A stretch of DNA of 11,046 nucleotides from Leptospiraceae bacterium (GTDB lineage: Bacteria; Spirochaetota; Leptospiria; Leptospirales; Leptonemataceae), in assembly GCA_020440935.1 (NCBI GenBank), contig JAGRNC010000049.1, forward strand, positions 1-11,046. The letters are read 5' to 3'. The notes beneath the pieces were generated by a model that had not been told where the DNA came from, made no database searches, and saw only the letters and a list, made by a program, of their open reading frames with translations. A program made the translations under genes and the position numbers. Below, piece by piece: positions 1 through 5,775 of the stretch (the stretch's first letter is position 1; each line of letters opens with the position of its first letter).

Positions 1-185
1 CCCGAGGTCGAACATCGCTTATCATCGCACACAGGTTATCTACGATTCGCGGAGCCCACCGAATCCTTTTGATCAAGAACGGACAACTCACCGAAGAAGG
101 CAGCCACGATGAGCTGGTTAAAAAGAAGGGGGATTATGCCGACCTCTGGAGCGTGCAGGCGGGCGAACGCATTTCCGCCGCCTAG
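1..185 (+). CDS. ABC transporter ATP-binding protein, C-terminal end (partial)
   Basis: The frame starting at base 3 stays open from the window edge to a TAG at 183-185 and gives the last 60 residues of an ABC transporter nucleotide-binding domain. The segment LIIAHRLSTI (visible residues 6-15) is the H-loop, with the switch histidine that contacts the ATP gamma-phosphate. It is followed by the usual last strands, ILLIKNGQLTEEGSHDEL (the 'I.v...G.i.E.G.H.eL' signature), and a short charged tail. The wording is typical of exporter half-transporters with a fused membrane domain (MsbA/lipid A or multidrug type), in which the ATPase is C-terminal. The membrane domain, Walker A, signature and Walker B lie outside the window, so substrate and fusion cannot be confirmed. 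It is the only gene on its strand before the convergent lipoprotein gene at 280-720. Confidence 0.9.
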   Translation, partial: RGRTSLIIAHRLSTIRGAHRILLIKNGQLTEEGSHDELVKKKGDYADLWSVQAGERISAA

Positions 186-232
186 CGCGGTCTTGCGTTT
201 TGTCGCGCCAGAGTTTGCCGCACTATGACACA

Positions 233-246
233 ACCTCGAGCGAGGT
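233..246. repeat. Perfect inverted repeat between convergent genes
   Basis: ACCTCG at 233-238 and CGAGGT at 241-246 are exact reverse complements separated by two bases. They lie in the 94-bp gap between the end of the ABC transporter gene and the end of the convergent lipoprotein gene. The position suits a bidirectional terminator core, but the stem is short and no T-run follows it on either strand, so termination is only a possibility. Confidence 0.3.
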
Positions 247-279
247 GAAGTCAAAAACTGAATGGCGCGGCTTTATTCG

Positions 280-720
280 CTACCTGGACTTTTCGTAGCC
301 TACAATCTTCCACTGGCCATCGATTTTTTCCAGAATCATGGTCATGGGTTTGGCCAGCGGGGTCTCGTAGGTAATTCGAGCTTCTTTGTCGCCTTCGCGC
401 ACCAATTCAATCTTCGCATCGCAGTCGGCAGGAGTGCCGTCTTCGGGAACGGCCGACTTTCGAATGGCAGCCTCCAGCTCCGATGCGAACTTGTGGATTG
501 CATCATTTCGCTTGGTATCGGATAGATTTTGAAATGTGGCCCCGTACCCTTTTTCCAGGTAACGCTCTGCGAATCGGTCCAGGTCAAAATGTTTCAAGTA
601 ATCGTCGGCATTGGACTCACAGGCTGCTTTGGCCAGAGCCTTACCTGTATCTACCGGACTCGCTCCACAAGACGGCAGAAGAGTGAGAGTAAACAATGCA
701 ATGACAAGATAACGATTCAT
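280..720 (-). CDS. Small lipoprotein, NTF2/DUF4878-like (tentative)
   Basis: A 146-residue predicted lipoprotein. I chose the ATG at 718-720 over an upstream start at 768 because it begins the signal peptide exactly (MNRYLVIALFTLTLLPSC, lipidated cysteine at residue 18) and is preceded by GGAG (complement of 726-729) five bases upstream. The mature part has an amphipathic helical stretch (about residues 30-90, DYLKHFDLDRFAERYL...) and then alternating strands ending in ILEKIDGQWKIVGYEKSR. That last stretch resembles the terminal strands of small NTF2-like/DUF4878 lipoproteins ('...dgkWKi.g...'). A second cysteine lies in the mature region (ADCDAKIEL). The LPSC box is permissive by enterobacterial standards but acceptable in spirochaetes. 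It faces the ABC transporter gene tail to tail and is divergent from the exported protein at 902. The function is unknown. Confidence 0.8.
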   Translation of the reverse strand: MNRYLVIALFTLTLLPSCGASPVDTGKALAKAACESNADDYLKHFDLDRFAERYLEKGYGATFQNLSDTKRNDAIHKFASELEAAIRKSAVPEDGTPADCDAKIELVREGDKEARITYETPLAKPMTMILEKIDGQWKIVGYEKSR

Positions 721-901
721 AAAGGCTCCAGTGAAATTACAAGAACTCAGTCCGCTGGATCGGGTCAATGGTTTTTGGAGTGTTGTGGGATGCTTGCAAT
801 GCCAGCATTCGATTTGCTATTTTTTGCTTGCGGCGCTTCTTCGGTAAGCCCTACTAGAGGCCAACGGGCCATTGGTTCAAAGAGTCCTGTGGAGAAGTGA
901 T

Positions 902-1882
902 GTGCATCGAGGAATGATTCGGAAAGTCCTATTATTGGCGTTTATCCTGGCACCCATGCCCGGAATCGTATCCCAGCCCAACGATTCCGAAATGGAATCA
1001 TTTAATTCGAAGGACCAGGATTTCCAGTTCGTCTCCGACGAGTTTGAAGCCAGCGCTCAGGAAATAGAATCGCTTTGTACAGAGCAAGCCGGCCTCAAGA
1101 TCGCCGTTCTATCTAAATCTTTCTTTTTACTCGATGTTGCTCAGGATTCTCTCGCACACAGGTTGCTATTTCGCACGGGCGATTCCATAAGTTTTAATAA
1201 AGATCACCGGCATGGAAGAACATTCGATCCTGCGGGGCCGACCAGGTCGCAACTGTTTAGTAATTTCTGCAATGTTGGCATCCAGCGATTTGATATTATC
1301 CGATCCAACGGCAAAGCAATGGATCTGATAATTAGAGCTGGCCCTGTAGAGACCGAGCCTAACGTCAACTCGAAAGACGACGTTCGCGCACTCTTGGGCC
1401 CCTCGGAGAATAAATCAGAAAGCGGTTCGGCGAAATTGATCGTGATTCGGGCGCGCATTGATCGGAGTCTCGCCGATCCCGATAACCCTATCAATCCTCA
1501 GAACGAGCGGCCATTCACAAATCGACAAATGAGGCAATTCGAGAAGTTGAGACAAAAATTTCCTGGCAACACCTTAATACCGCGAAAGCTGTCGCCGGAG
1601 CAAAAGGCTGAGCGAGAGCGCCAGACGCAATACATCTACGAGATACAGACAAAAATCGTAAAGAAAGAGGCCACCCAACAAGAGATCAATGAATACTACG
1701 ACTACCAGATAAAGGGCATGACAGATCGCATCGAGCTTATCGACTATGTGCTCAAGAAACCAGGCGCTGTTCTGTCACCCGAGAACCGCGAAAAACTCGA
1801 AAACGTGCGCGCAATGAATGAACGCACCCTGAAGGCTTACGAAGAAGCCCGCCAGCGAGCGCTGAAAAATGCCGTGGATTAG
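902..1882 (+). CDS. Exported protein of unknown function with charged helical C-terminus
   Basis: I do not recognise this family. The frame is open from a TTG at 872. I prefer the GTG at 902 because GGAG at 891-894 sits seven bases upstream; the ATG at 914 is possible, but its GAGGA abuts the start. From 902 the protein has 326 residues and begins with a basic n-region and a hydrophobic core (MHRGMIRKVLLLAFILAP), a Sec signal peptide probably cleaved near GIVSQ; no lipobox is present. The middle (about residues 40-185) looks globular and mixed, with two cysteines at about 59 and 123 that could form a disulfide. The C-terminal third (about 210-326) is rich in Lys, Glu, Arg and Gln and is probably long helices or coiled coil (QKAERERQTQYIYEIQTK, ENREKLENVRAMNERTLKAY). 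Location is predicted to be the periplasm or cell surface. It is divergent from the lipoprotein gene across a 181-bp gap in which I see no convincing promoter. Confidence 0.8.
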   Translation: MHRGMIRKVLLLAFILAPMPGIVSQPNDSEMESFNSKDQDFQFVSDEFEASAQEIESLCTEQAGLKIAVLSKSFFLLDVAQDSLAHRLLFRTGDSISFNKDHRHGRTFDPAGPTRSQLFSNFCNVGIQRFDIIRSNGKAMDLIIRAGPVETEPNVNSKDDVRALLGPSENKSESGSAKLIVIRARIDRSLADPDNPINPQNERPFTNRQMRQFEKLRQKFPGNTLIPRKLSPEQKAERERQTQYIYEIQTKIVKKEATQQEINEYYDYQIKGMTDRIELIDYVLKKPGAVLSPENREKLENVRAMNERTLKAYEEARQRALKNAVD

Positions 1883-1904
1883 GCATTAAAGAAGCGACCG
1901 TAAA

Positions 1905-2447
1905 TTAAGGTTTTTTGTACAAATTGAAAGTCGCATGAGCCTGACCCTGATGGTGGGGCTCGTGAAAAACGATTACCTTTAACATAGTCTTAAAATCAAA
2001 GCGGGCGTCCGGGGCAGGTTTTTCATCCAGTCGATTGTAGTCGAAATCCTGGATGGCGGCCACCAGAGCCTGTCGCGAATCTTGAAGATAGCGGCGGACT
2101 TCCGGCAAAGAGGGAACATCCCGGTTCGCATCCTGTCCGCTGCTAAATTGCTCGGCCAGCTTCTCAGATACCAGTGATTTGCCGGACATCATAGAGGCGA
2201 ATTTGTCTTCTGTGGAAGCCAGATGCATAAAATGCCAGCCCACCGGTGCATGCTCGGGGCTTACGGACCAGCGAAGCGCCTGGTCGGCCTTGCCCGTTTT
2301 TTCTATGTCGTCCAGATCTTTTAACGTTACCGATCGGTTAAACTCCATCTGGGCTAGAAGCTCTTCCTTTTTGGAATCGGAGGGGCTGGCGCAGGCCACG
2401 ATGCTGGCCAGAATGGAGAAAATGAGAATGGCTGGAATTTTGTTCAT
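1905..2447 (-). CDS. DinB-fold lipoprotein
   Basis: A 180-residue protein starting at the ATG at 2445-2447. That start opens directly on a lipoprotein signal peptide (MNKIPAILIFSILASIVAC, box IVAC, cysteine at residue 19); an upstream TTG at 2471 adds only a few residues and has no Shine-Dalgarno. The mature part has the features of the DinB/YfiT-like four-helix family: HFMHLASTEDKF at about 72-83 and the terminal FHEPHHQGQAH at 161-171. His75, His162 and His166 are in place to form the usual metal-binding triad (H...HxxxH, with the common HxGQ ending). DinB-fold proteins are normally cytoplasmic thiol-dependent enzymes or damage-induced proteins; a lipid-anchored version would act in the periplasm, on a substrate that cannot be inferred. 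It lies 55 bp downstream of the YCII-like gene on the same strand, so the two are probably co-transcribed. Confidence 0.85.
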   Translation of the reverse strand: MNKIPAILIFSILASIVACASPSDSKKEELLAQMEFNRSVTLKDLDDIEKTGKADQALRWSVSPEHAPVGWHFMHLASTEDKFASMMSGKSLVSEKLAEQFSSGQDANRDVPSLPEVRRYLQDSRQALVAAIQDFDYNRLDEKPAPDARFDFKTMLKVIVFHEPHHQGQAHATFNLYKKP

Positions 2448-2502
2448 GGTGGACTGTCTAATTCCGTGCAATAGAAAGTCGACTCAAAATAGCGTTACCG
2501 TC

Positions 2503-2874
2503 TCAGTGATAACGTCGGTCCATGGCCAATCCATCGTCCACGGGGCGCACCTCGATCCTTCCAATCCGCGCCGATGGCCATCCGGCGGCAATCTCCAGGG
2601 CCGTTTCGCGGTCGACTGCTTCGATTAAAAAATATCCGCCAATTTGCTCTTTGGTTTCCATGAGCGGGCCATCGGTAATCATCGCTTTACCATCCCGGAC
2701 GCTAACCGATGCGGATAGCCGGGCGCTCTGTAGAGGATGCGTGTCCACAAGGATACCTCGGTCTCGTAGAGCTTGCACGTAATCCAGGGTCTCTTTGCGT
2801 AAATCCTGCCATTCGGATTGCGACAGTTGATTCAAATCTTCCTCGGCTTCGTAGGCAAAGCATAGAAATTTCAT
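2503..2874 (-). CDS. YCII-related (DGPF-type) protein
   Basis: A 123-residue cytoplasmic protein of the YCII/DGPF superfamily. The ATG at 2872-2874 is chosen because the domain begins MKFLCFAYE, as family members do. An upstream ATG at 2913 would add 13 residues with no family counterpart; neither start has a clear ribosome site. The diagnostic part is residues 67-112: TDGPLMETKEQIGGYFLIEA, then TALEIAAGWPSARIGRIEVRPV. This corresponds to the family pattern 'DGPf.EtKE.lgGyy.ie..d...A...A...P....G.iEvRPv', with Leu in place of the Phe of DGPF. Members are small ferredoxin-fold dimers often linked to ECF sigma factors; no sigma factor is present here. It is the first gene of a likely two-gene unit with the DinB-fold lipoprotein and is divergent from the glycosyltransferase gene across 112 bp. 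The biochemical role is unknown. Confidence 0.87.
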   Translation of the reverse strand: MKFLCFAYEAEEDLNQLSQSEWQDLRKETLDYVQALRDRGILVDTHPLQSARLSASVSVRDGKAMITDGPLMETKEQIGGYFLIEAVDRETALEIAAGWPSARIGRIEVRPVDDGLAMDRRYH

Positions 2875-2986
2875 GACGCCGAAAGTTCTGTGTCCAGGGT
2901 AACTGTCGAGCATTCCATTTTTTCGGTGGTCAGGTTTGCCGTCTCAACCAGACAATAATCAGAATTGCAGTAACCGACCTGATCAA

Positions 2987-3748
2987 ATGGAACGTACAAC
3001 TTACTCAATCATTGTTCCTGCTTTCAATGAGGCCCATTGGATTTCCAGCACCCTGGATTCTATCGCCGCAGCCATGAAAGCAGCGGAGTACTCTGGTCCA
3101 GGAAACAATCCATCGAAGCGGAGCGGCGAAATCATCGTTGTTGATAACAATTCCACAGATAATACGGGAGCTCTGGCGCGCGACAAGGGAGCTCGTGTGG
3201 TTTTTTTCGCAGAGAACCATATTGCCAAAGCCCGCAATTGTGGAGCGGCACTTGCTCAGGGAGATTTCCTCTTTTTTATTGATGCAGATACGCACATATC
3301 GCCCGAAACTCTAATCCGCGCTCTGGACTTTCTGGAGGAAGGGCAATGTGCGGGAGGCGGGGCATTATTGCGCTTTGAGGATGAGCGGGCAGGATTCGCC
3401 TGGCTTAGCGCCCGCGCCTGGAACTGGCTTTCGAAAACGAGGAAGCTGGCCGCCGGTTGTTTTGTCTTCTGCCGTATGGATGCGTATTGCGATTTTGGCG
3501 GATTCGACGAAACGGTATATGCATCCGAGGACCTACGAATCTCCAGGGCCATTAAGAAATGGGGGCGGCATCATCGGATGAATTTCTCCATCATAGAGGA
3601 ACCACGGGTTCGCACAAGCAGCCGCAAATTACGGTGGTTTTCGCGCCTTCGAATATACACCTATGCTCTAATCTTTCTGGTATTTCCCTTTGCGGTGCGA
3701 TCCAAATGGTTATGCCGTTTATGGTACGTAGGAGGCGATCGAAAGTAG
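2987..3748 (+). CDS. Family 2 glycosyltransferase (GT-A fold)
   Basis: A 253-residue GT2 enzyme that transfers a sugar from a nucleotide-sugar donor to an unknown acceptor at the inner face of the cytoplasmic membrane. The ATG at 2987 opens on YSIIVPAFNEAHWIS, the first GT-A strand; an upstream TTG at 2936 would add 17 unrelated-looking residues. Motifs in order are the nucleotide-binding VVDNNSTDNT (51-60), the metal-binding DxD as FIDADTHI (Asp99 and Asp101), a GGFDE loop (171-175) and SEDLRISRAIKKWG (180-193) with the catalytic-base acidic pair. A hydrophobic stretch at 225-237 (TYALIFLVFPFAV) is probably a membrane anchor. At about 250 residues it is a short member without accessory domains. 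Its last 30 bases overlap the 3' end of the opposing CruF-like gene. Since CruG of carotenoid glycoside synthesis is also a GT2 enzyme, a carotenoid acceptor is conceivable; other glycolipid or glycan acceptors are equally open. Confidence 0.9.
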   Translation: MERTTYSIIVPAFNEAHWISSTLDSIAAAMKAAEYSGPGNNPSKRSGEIIVVDNNSTDNTGALARDKGARVVFFAENHIAKARNCGAALAQGDFLFFIDADTHISPETLIRALDFLEEGQCAGGGALLRFEDERAGFAWLSARAWNWLSKTRKLAAGCFVFCRMDAYCDFGGFDETVYASEDLRISRAIKKWGRHHRMNFSIIEEPRVRTSSRKLRWFSRLRIYTYALIFLVFPFAVRSKWLCRLWYVGGDRK

Positions 3749-4774
3749 TAGCAGTTTCCAGGAAGGTCCATCGAATCCTTCGATCAGACCAATGCAGAGA
3801 AAATTACAGAAACCGGCCATGCCCTGGATTGCAGGAATCGAAACAATGAAAACCAATGTACTTGTGCTTCGCTTCCACTGCATGCGAGTCCCAATTCGTA
3901 TTATCGTCAGAAATCCCGCGCCAAATGCGAATACGGCCCAGAACCAGCTTGTAAAGTTCACCACTGGAACATCGAGAAAACGCGCCGGTAAGTCCGCATG
4001 CCAGGTCCAGAACTGAAGAGCGGTGGCCACTGGATCGAGATGCAGATCGGATGCCAGCGCCACCAGCCCCACGATAATCGGAAAAAGGCTTACTTGCGTC
4101 GCTCGCCAACGGTGGGCCAGAAATTCGCCCAGAAAGAAAGCCGGGTAGAAGACAGTGCACCAACCGCTGACCACGGCCAGCGGAGTGTGGGAGAATGGAA
4201 AAAAAACATGGAAGGACGCTTCGCTAAAAAAGCCCATTTCGATGCCGCCGGTTTCGAGCAAGAATGCATACAGGCCGGCTCCCAGAAAGAAGATGACCGC
4301 CTGCTGTGCTCCTCTTTGGAAAAGGCAATGAAGAAAGAGAAGAATGGCCCAGAGTGCGGACGAAATCTCAAATACCAGCAGCGCCCGATCCTGGGACAGA
4401 GGACCTGTCTTTCCGAATACGAACGAGTAGGCAATCCAGGCTAAAACAGGCGCTAACAGTACCGTCAGGGCGAACCATCGCGTAGCTGGCCCCTCTGTCG
4501 CATTGGTGAGCTCCCGCAACTGATCTGGTGGCAAGGCATCCGGACTCGCGTCCATCCATGTATCGATATCGGATGACTTTAAGCCTTTCGGCCCGTTCCT
4601 TCTGAGTGTGAAAATATAATAGATAGCAGGGCCGCTCGGAATGAGGGCTGTAAGCAATGCGAAATAGAACGGGCCACCTTCGAAAAAAAGAGCCACAAAA
4701 AGAATTTGTGCAATCATGTAAACGTTGCACCAGGCAGGCAGTCCGTGCCAGATAAGAGCCCGGACTCTTTTCAT
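3719..4774 (-). CDS. CruF-like carotenoid biosynthesis (hydratase family) membrane protein
   Basis: A 351-residue polytopic membrane protein with about eight hydrophobic helices. The family call to CruF/bisanhydrobacterioruberin hydratase (Caroten_synth, formerly DUF422) rests on the C-terminal block ASDLHLDPVA (241-250), then FWTWHADLPARFLDVPVVNF (255-274) and SW (276-277). This matches the family pattern 'D..lDPva...g.W.W....fygvP..Nf.gW'. A second block, LETGGIEMG at 173-181, matches the conserved 'E..G...G' segment. Such enzymes add water across the terminal double bond of psi-end carotenoids. The protein is somewhat longer than the roughly 300 residues I expect, with about 100 extra N-terminal residues that include membrane helices and a hydrophilic loop (about 60-98). 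No phytoene synthase, desaturase or cyclase gene is in the window, so the substrate is uncertain. The start at 4774 has a poor ribosome site. The gene is divergent from the lipoprotein gene at 4831 and overlaps the glycosyltransferase gene by 30 bp at its 3' end. Confidence 0.75.
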   Translation of the reverse strand: MKRVRALIWHGLPAWCNVYMIAQILFVALFFEGGPFYFALLTALIPSGPAIYYIFTLRRNGPKGLKSSDIDTWMDASPDALPPDQLRELTNATEGPATRWFALTVLLAPVLAWIAYSFVFGKTGPLSQDRALLVFEISSALWAILLFLHCLFQRGAQQAVIFFLGAGLYAFLLETGGIEMGFFSEASFHVFFPFSHTPLAVVSGWCTVFYPAFFLGEFLAHRWRATQVSLFPIIVGLVALASDLHLDPVATALQFWTWHADLPARFLDVPVVNFTSWFWAVFAFGAGFLTIIRIGTRMQWKRSTSTLVFIVSIPAIQGMAGFCNFLCIGLIEGFDGPSWKLLLLSIASYVP

Positions 4775-4830
4775 ATGGCAACCAACGGAAAGACCCTTGC
4801 CAGAACAAAGGGAAGTGTTAAGATTCTACC

Positions 4831-5607
4831 ATGAAGCAGCCCTGGATCCTGGTCGGCGCAATTTTTCTTATTGGATGCGCCGGCGCCGTCCGTCCGGCAC
4901 AATCGCATCGAAACAGCGATGCGCTTCTCGTTCTGCCGGGATTTGGCTATGACCGGGCCGCGCAGGAGTCCTTCGAAACCGCGGCGCAAGCGCTTTCTGC
5001 CGAAGGCATTGATCTGTATGTGCCCGACTACCTGCGACGCTCTGGATTTAAAGACACCAGAGAAGCCTTTCTGCAGTTCTATGACAGAGAAAAACTGAGC
5101 GATTATGAGCGACTCCATGTTTTTGCCTTCATCGCGGGCGCCTGGACTTTTAATCCTTCGCTAGATAAACGTCCTTTTGAGAATCTTAGTACTGTAATCT
5201 ACGACCGAAGTCCTCTCCAGGAACGCGCGCCCCGCCTTGCTACCGAAGAATTGCATTTTCCCACCTGGCTCTTATTTGGCCAACTTGTATTTCAAATGGC
5301 CGACAGCGCCTATCAGCCCATCGACGCAGGAAAAAGATTCAAGGTTGGCATTATGGTAGAGACCAAACCGACGGCCCTCATCGAACGATACCGCGAAACT
5401 GCGCTTTCCTATGGTACTGTGGATTTTAGCTGCGATCAGTTCAATCAGGGCCATGACGACTGCATTTTTGTTCCATTGAATCACGATGAGATGTATACCC
5501 GCTTCTCTGAGCTCCTGCCCGAAATACTGCATATTATTAGGGAAGGGAAATTCAGGGCCGAGGCGAATCGCCAGCCTCCTGCGAATATCGAACAGTCTGC
5601 CCCGTAG
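4831..5607 (+). CDS. Lipoprotein with alpha/beta-hydrolase-like fold lacking the nucleophile motif
   Basis: A 258-residue predicted lipoprotein: MKQPWILVGAIFLIGC ends in the box LIGC, with the lipidated cysteine at residue 16. The mature protein begins like an alpha/beta hydrolase, with a first strand and oxyanion-type turn (DALLVLPGFGYDRAAQESF, 30-48) and a second strand and loop (GIDLYVPDYLRRSGF, 59-73). Where a nucleophile elbow GxSxG is expected, it reads VFAFIAGAW (97-105), so the position that should be serine is isoleucine. A histidine in a plausible triad position remains (PLNHDEMYTRF, His218). It may therefore be a non-catalytic relative, or not a hydrolase at all. I do not recognise a named family. 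Its start lies only 56 bp from that of the divergent CruF-like gene. The location would be membrane-anchored in the periplasm or outer membrane. Confidence 0.75.
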   Translation: MKQPWILVGAIFLIGCAGAVRPAQSHRNSDALLVLPGFGYDRAAQESFETAAQALSAEGIDLYVPDYLRRSGFKDTREAFLQFYDREKLSDYERLHVFAFIAGAWTFNPSLDKRPFENLSTVIYDRSPLQERAPRLATEELHFPTWLLFGQLVFQMADSAYQPIDAGKRFKVGIMVETKPTALIERYRETALSYGTVDFSCDQFNQGHDDCIFVPLNHDEMYTRFSELLPEILHIIREGKFRAEANRQPPANIEQSAP

Positions 5608-5643
5608 TTGCCGGGCACAGGTATAATCCATAGGCAGTGCAGG

Positions 5644-5667
5644 CATGGGCCGGAATCATGGGCCGGA
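5644..5667. repeat. Tandem-like direct repeat, 11 bp x 2
   Basis: CATGGGCCGGA occurs at 5644-5654 and again at 5657-5667, giving a 13-base period. It lies in the 168-bp gap between the convergent lipoprotein gene (ending 5607) and the BtaA-like gene (ending 5776). The core TGGGCC recurs in the palindrome TGGGCCCA at 5689-5696. No function is evident. Confidence 0.5.
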
Positions 5668-5692
5668 TAAAGTGTGGCGAGGTTTGCGTGGG

Positions 5693-5750
5693 CCCAGGGC
5701 AATGCTGATTTCGGGACCTGGGTGCGCCACTGACTTAGGTGGGCAGTGGC
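5693..5750. terminator. Two successive GC-rich hairpins in a convergent gap (possible bidirectional terminator)
   Basis: CCCAGG at 5693-5698 can pair with CCTGGG at 5717-5722 (loop 18 bases), and GCCACTG at 5726-5732 can pair with CAGTGGC at 5744-5750 (loop 11 bases). Both lie between the stop codons of two converging genes, where terminators are expected. Neither stem is followed by a T-run on either strand, so classical intrinsic termination is not supported and the call rests on position and pairing only. Confidence 0.3.
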
Positions 5751-5775
5751 CAAGCGAAGAGCCGGGAAATCGTCA

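Noticed and set aside
185..208. GCGCG (185-189) and CGCGC (204-208) as a hairpin after the ABC transporter stop codon
   Set aside because: A five-base stem with a 14-base loop and no following T-run is within what chance gives in GC-rich sequence.
736..741. TGTAAT on the minus strand before the small lipoprotein gene, with TTGACC further upstream
   Set aside because: The spacer is about 21 bases, too long for sigma-70, and the transcript would start inside the ribosome site.
2179..2628. A plus-strand open frame of 149 codons across the DinB and YCII genes
   Set aside because: It spans two well-supported minus-strand genes and their gap, lacks a ribosome site and shows no recognisable protein features.
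2954..2959. AATAAT, a good -10 hexamer, upstream of the glycosyltransferase gene
   Set aside because: No acceptable -35 box lies 15-19 bases upstream, so the hexamer alone is not evidence of a promoter.
4797..4824. Promoter-like TTGCCA (4797-4802) and TAAGAT (4819-4824) with 16-base spacing before the hydrolase-like lipoprotein gene
   Set aside because: The boxes are fair, but transcription would start at or next to the ATG at 4831, giving a leaderless message; with no other support I do not list it as a feature.
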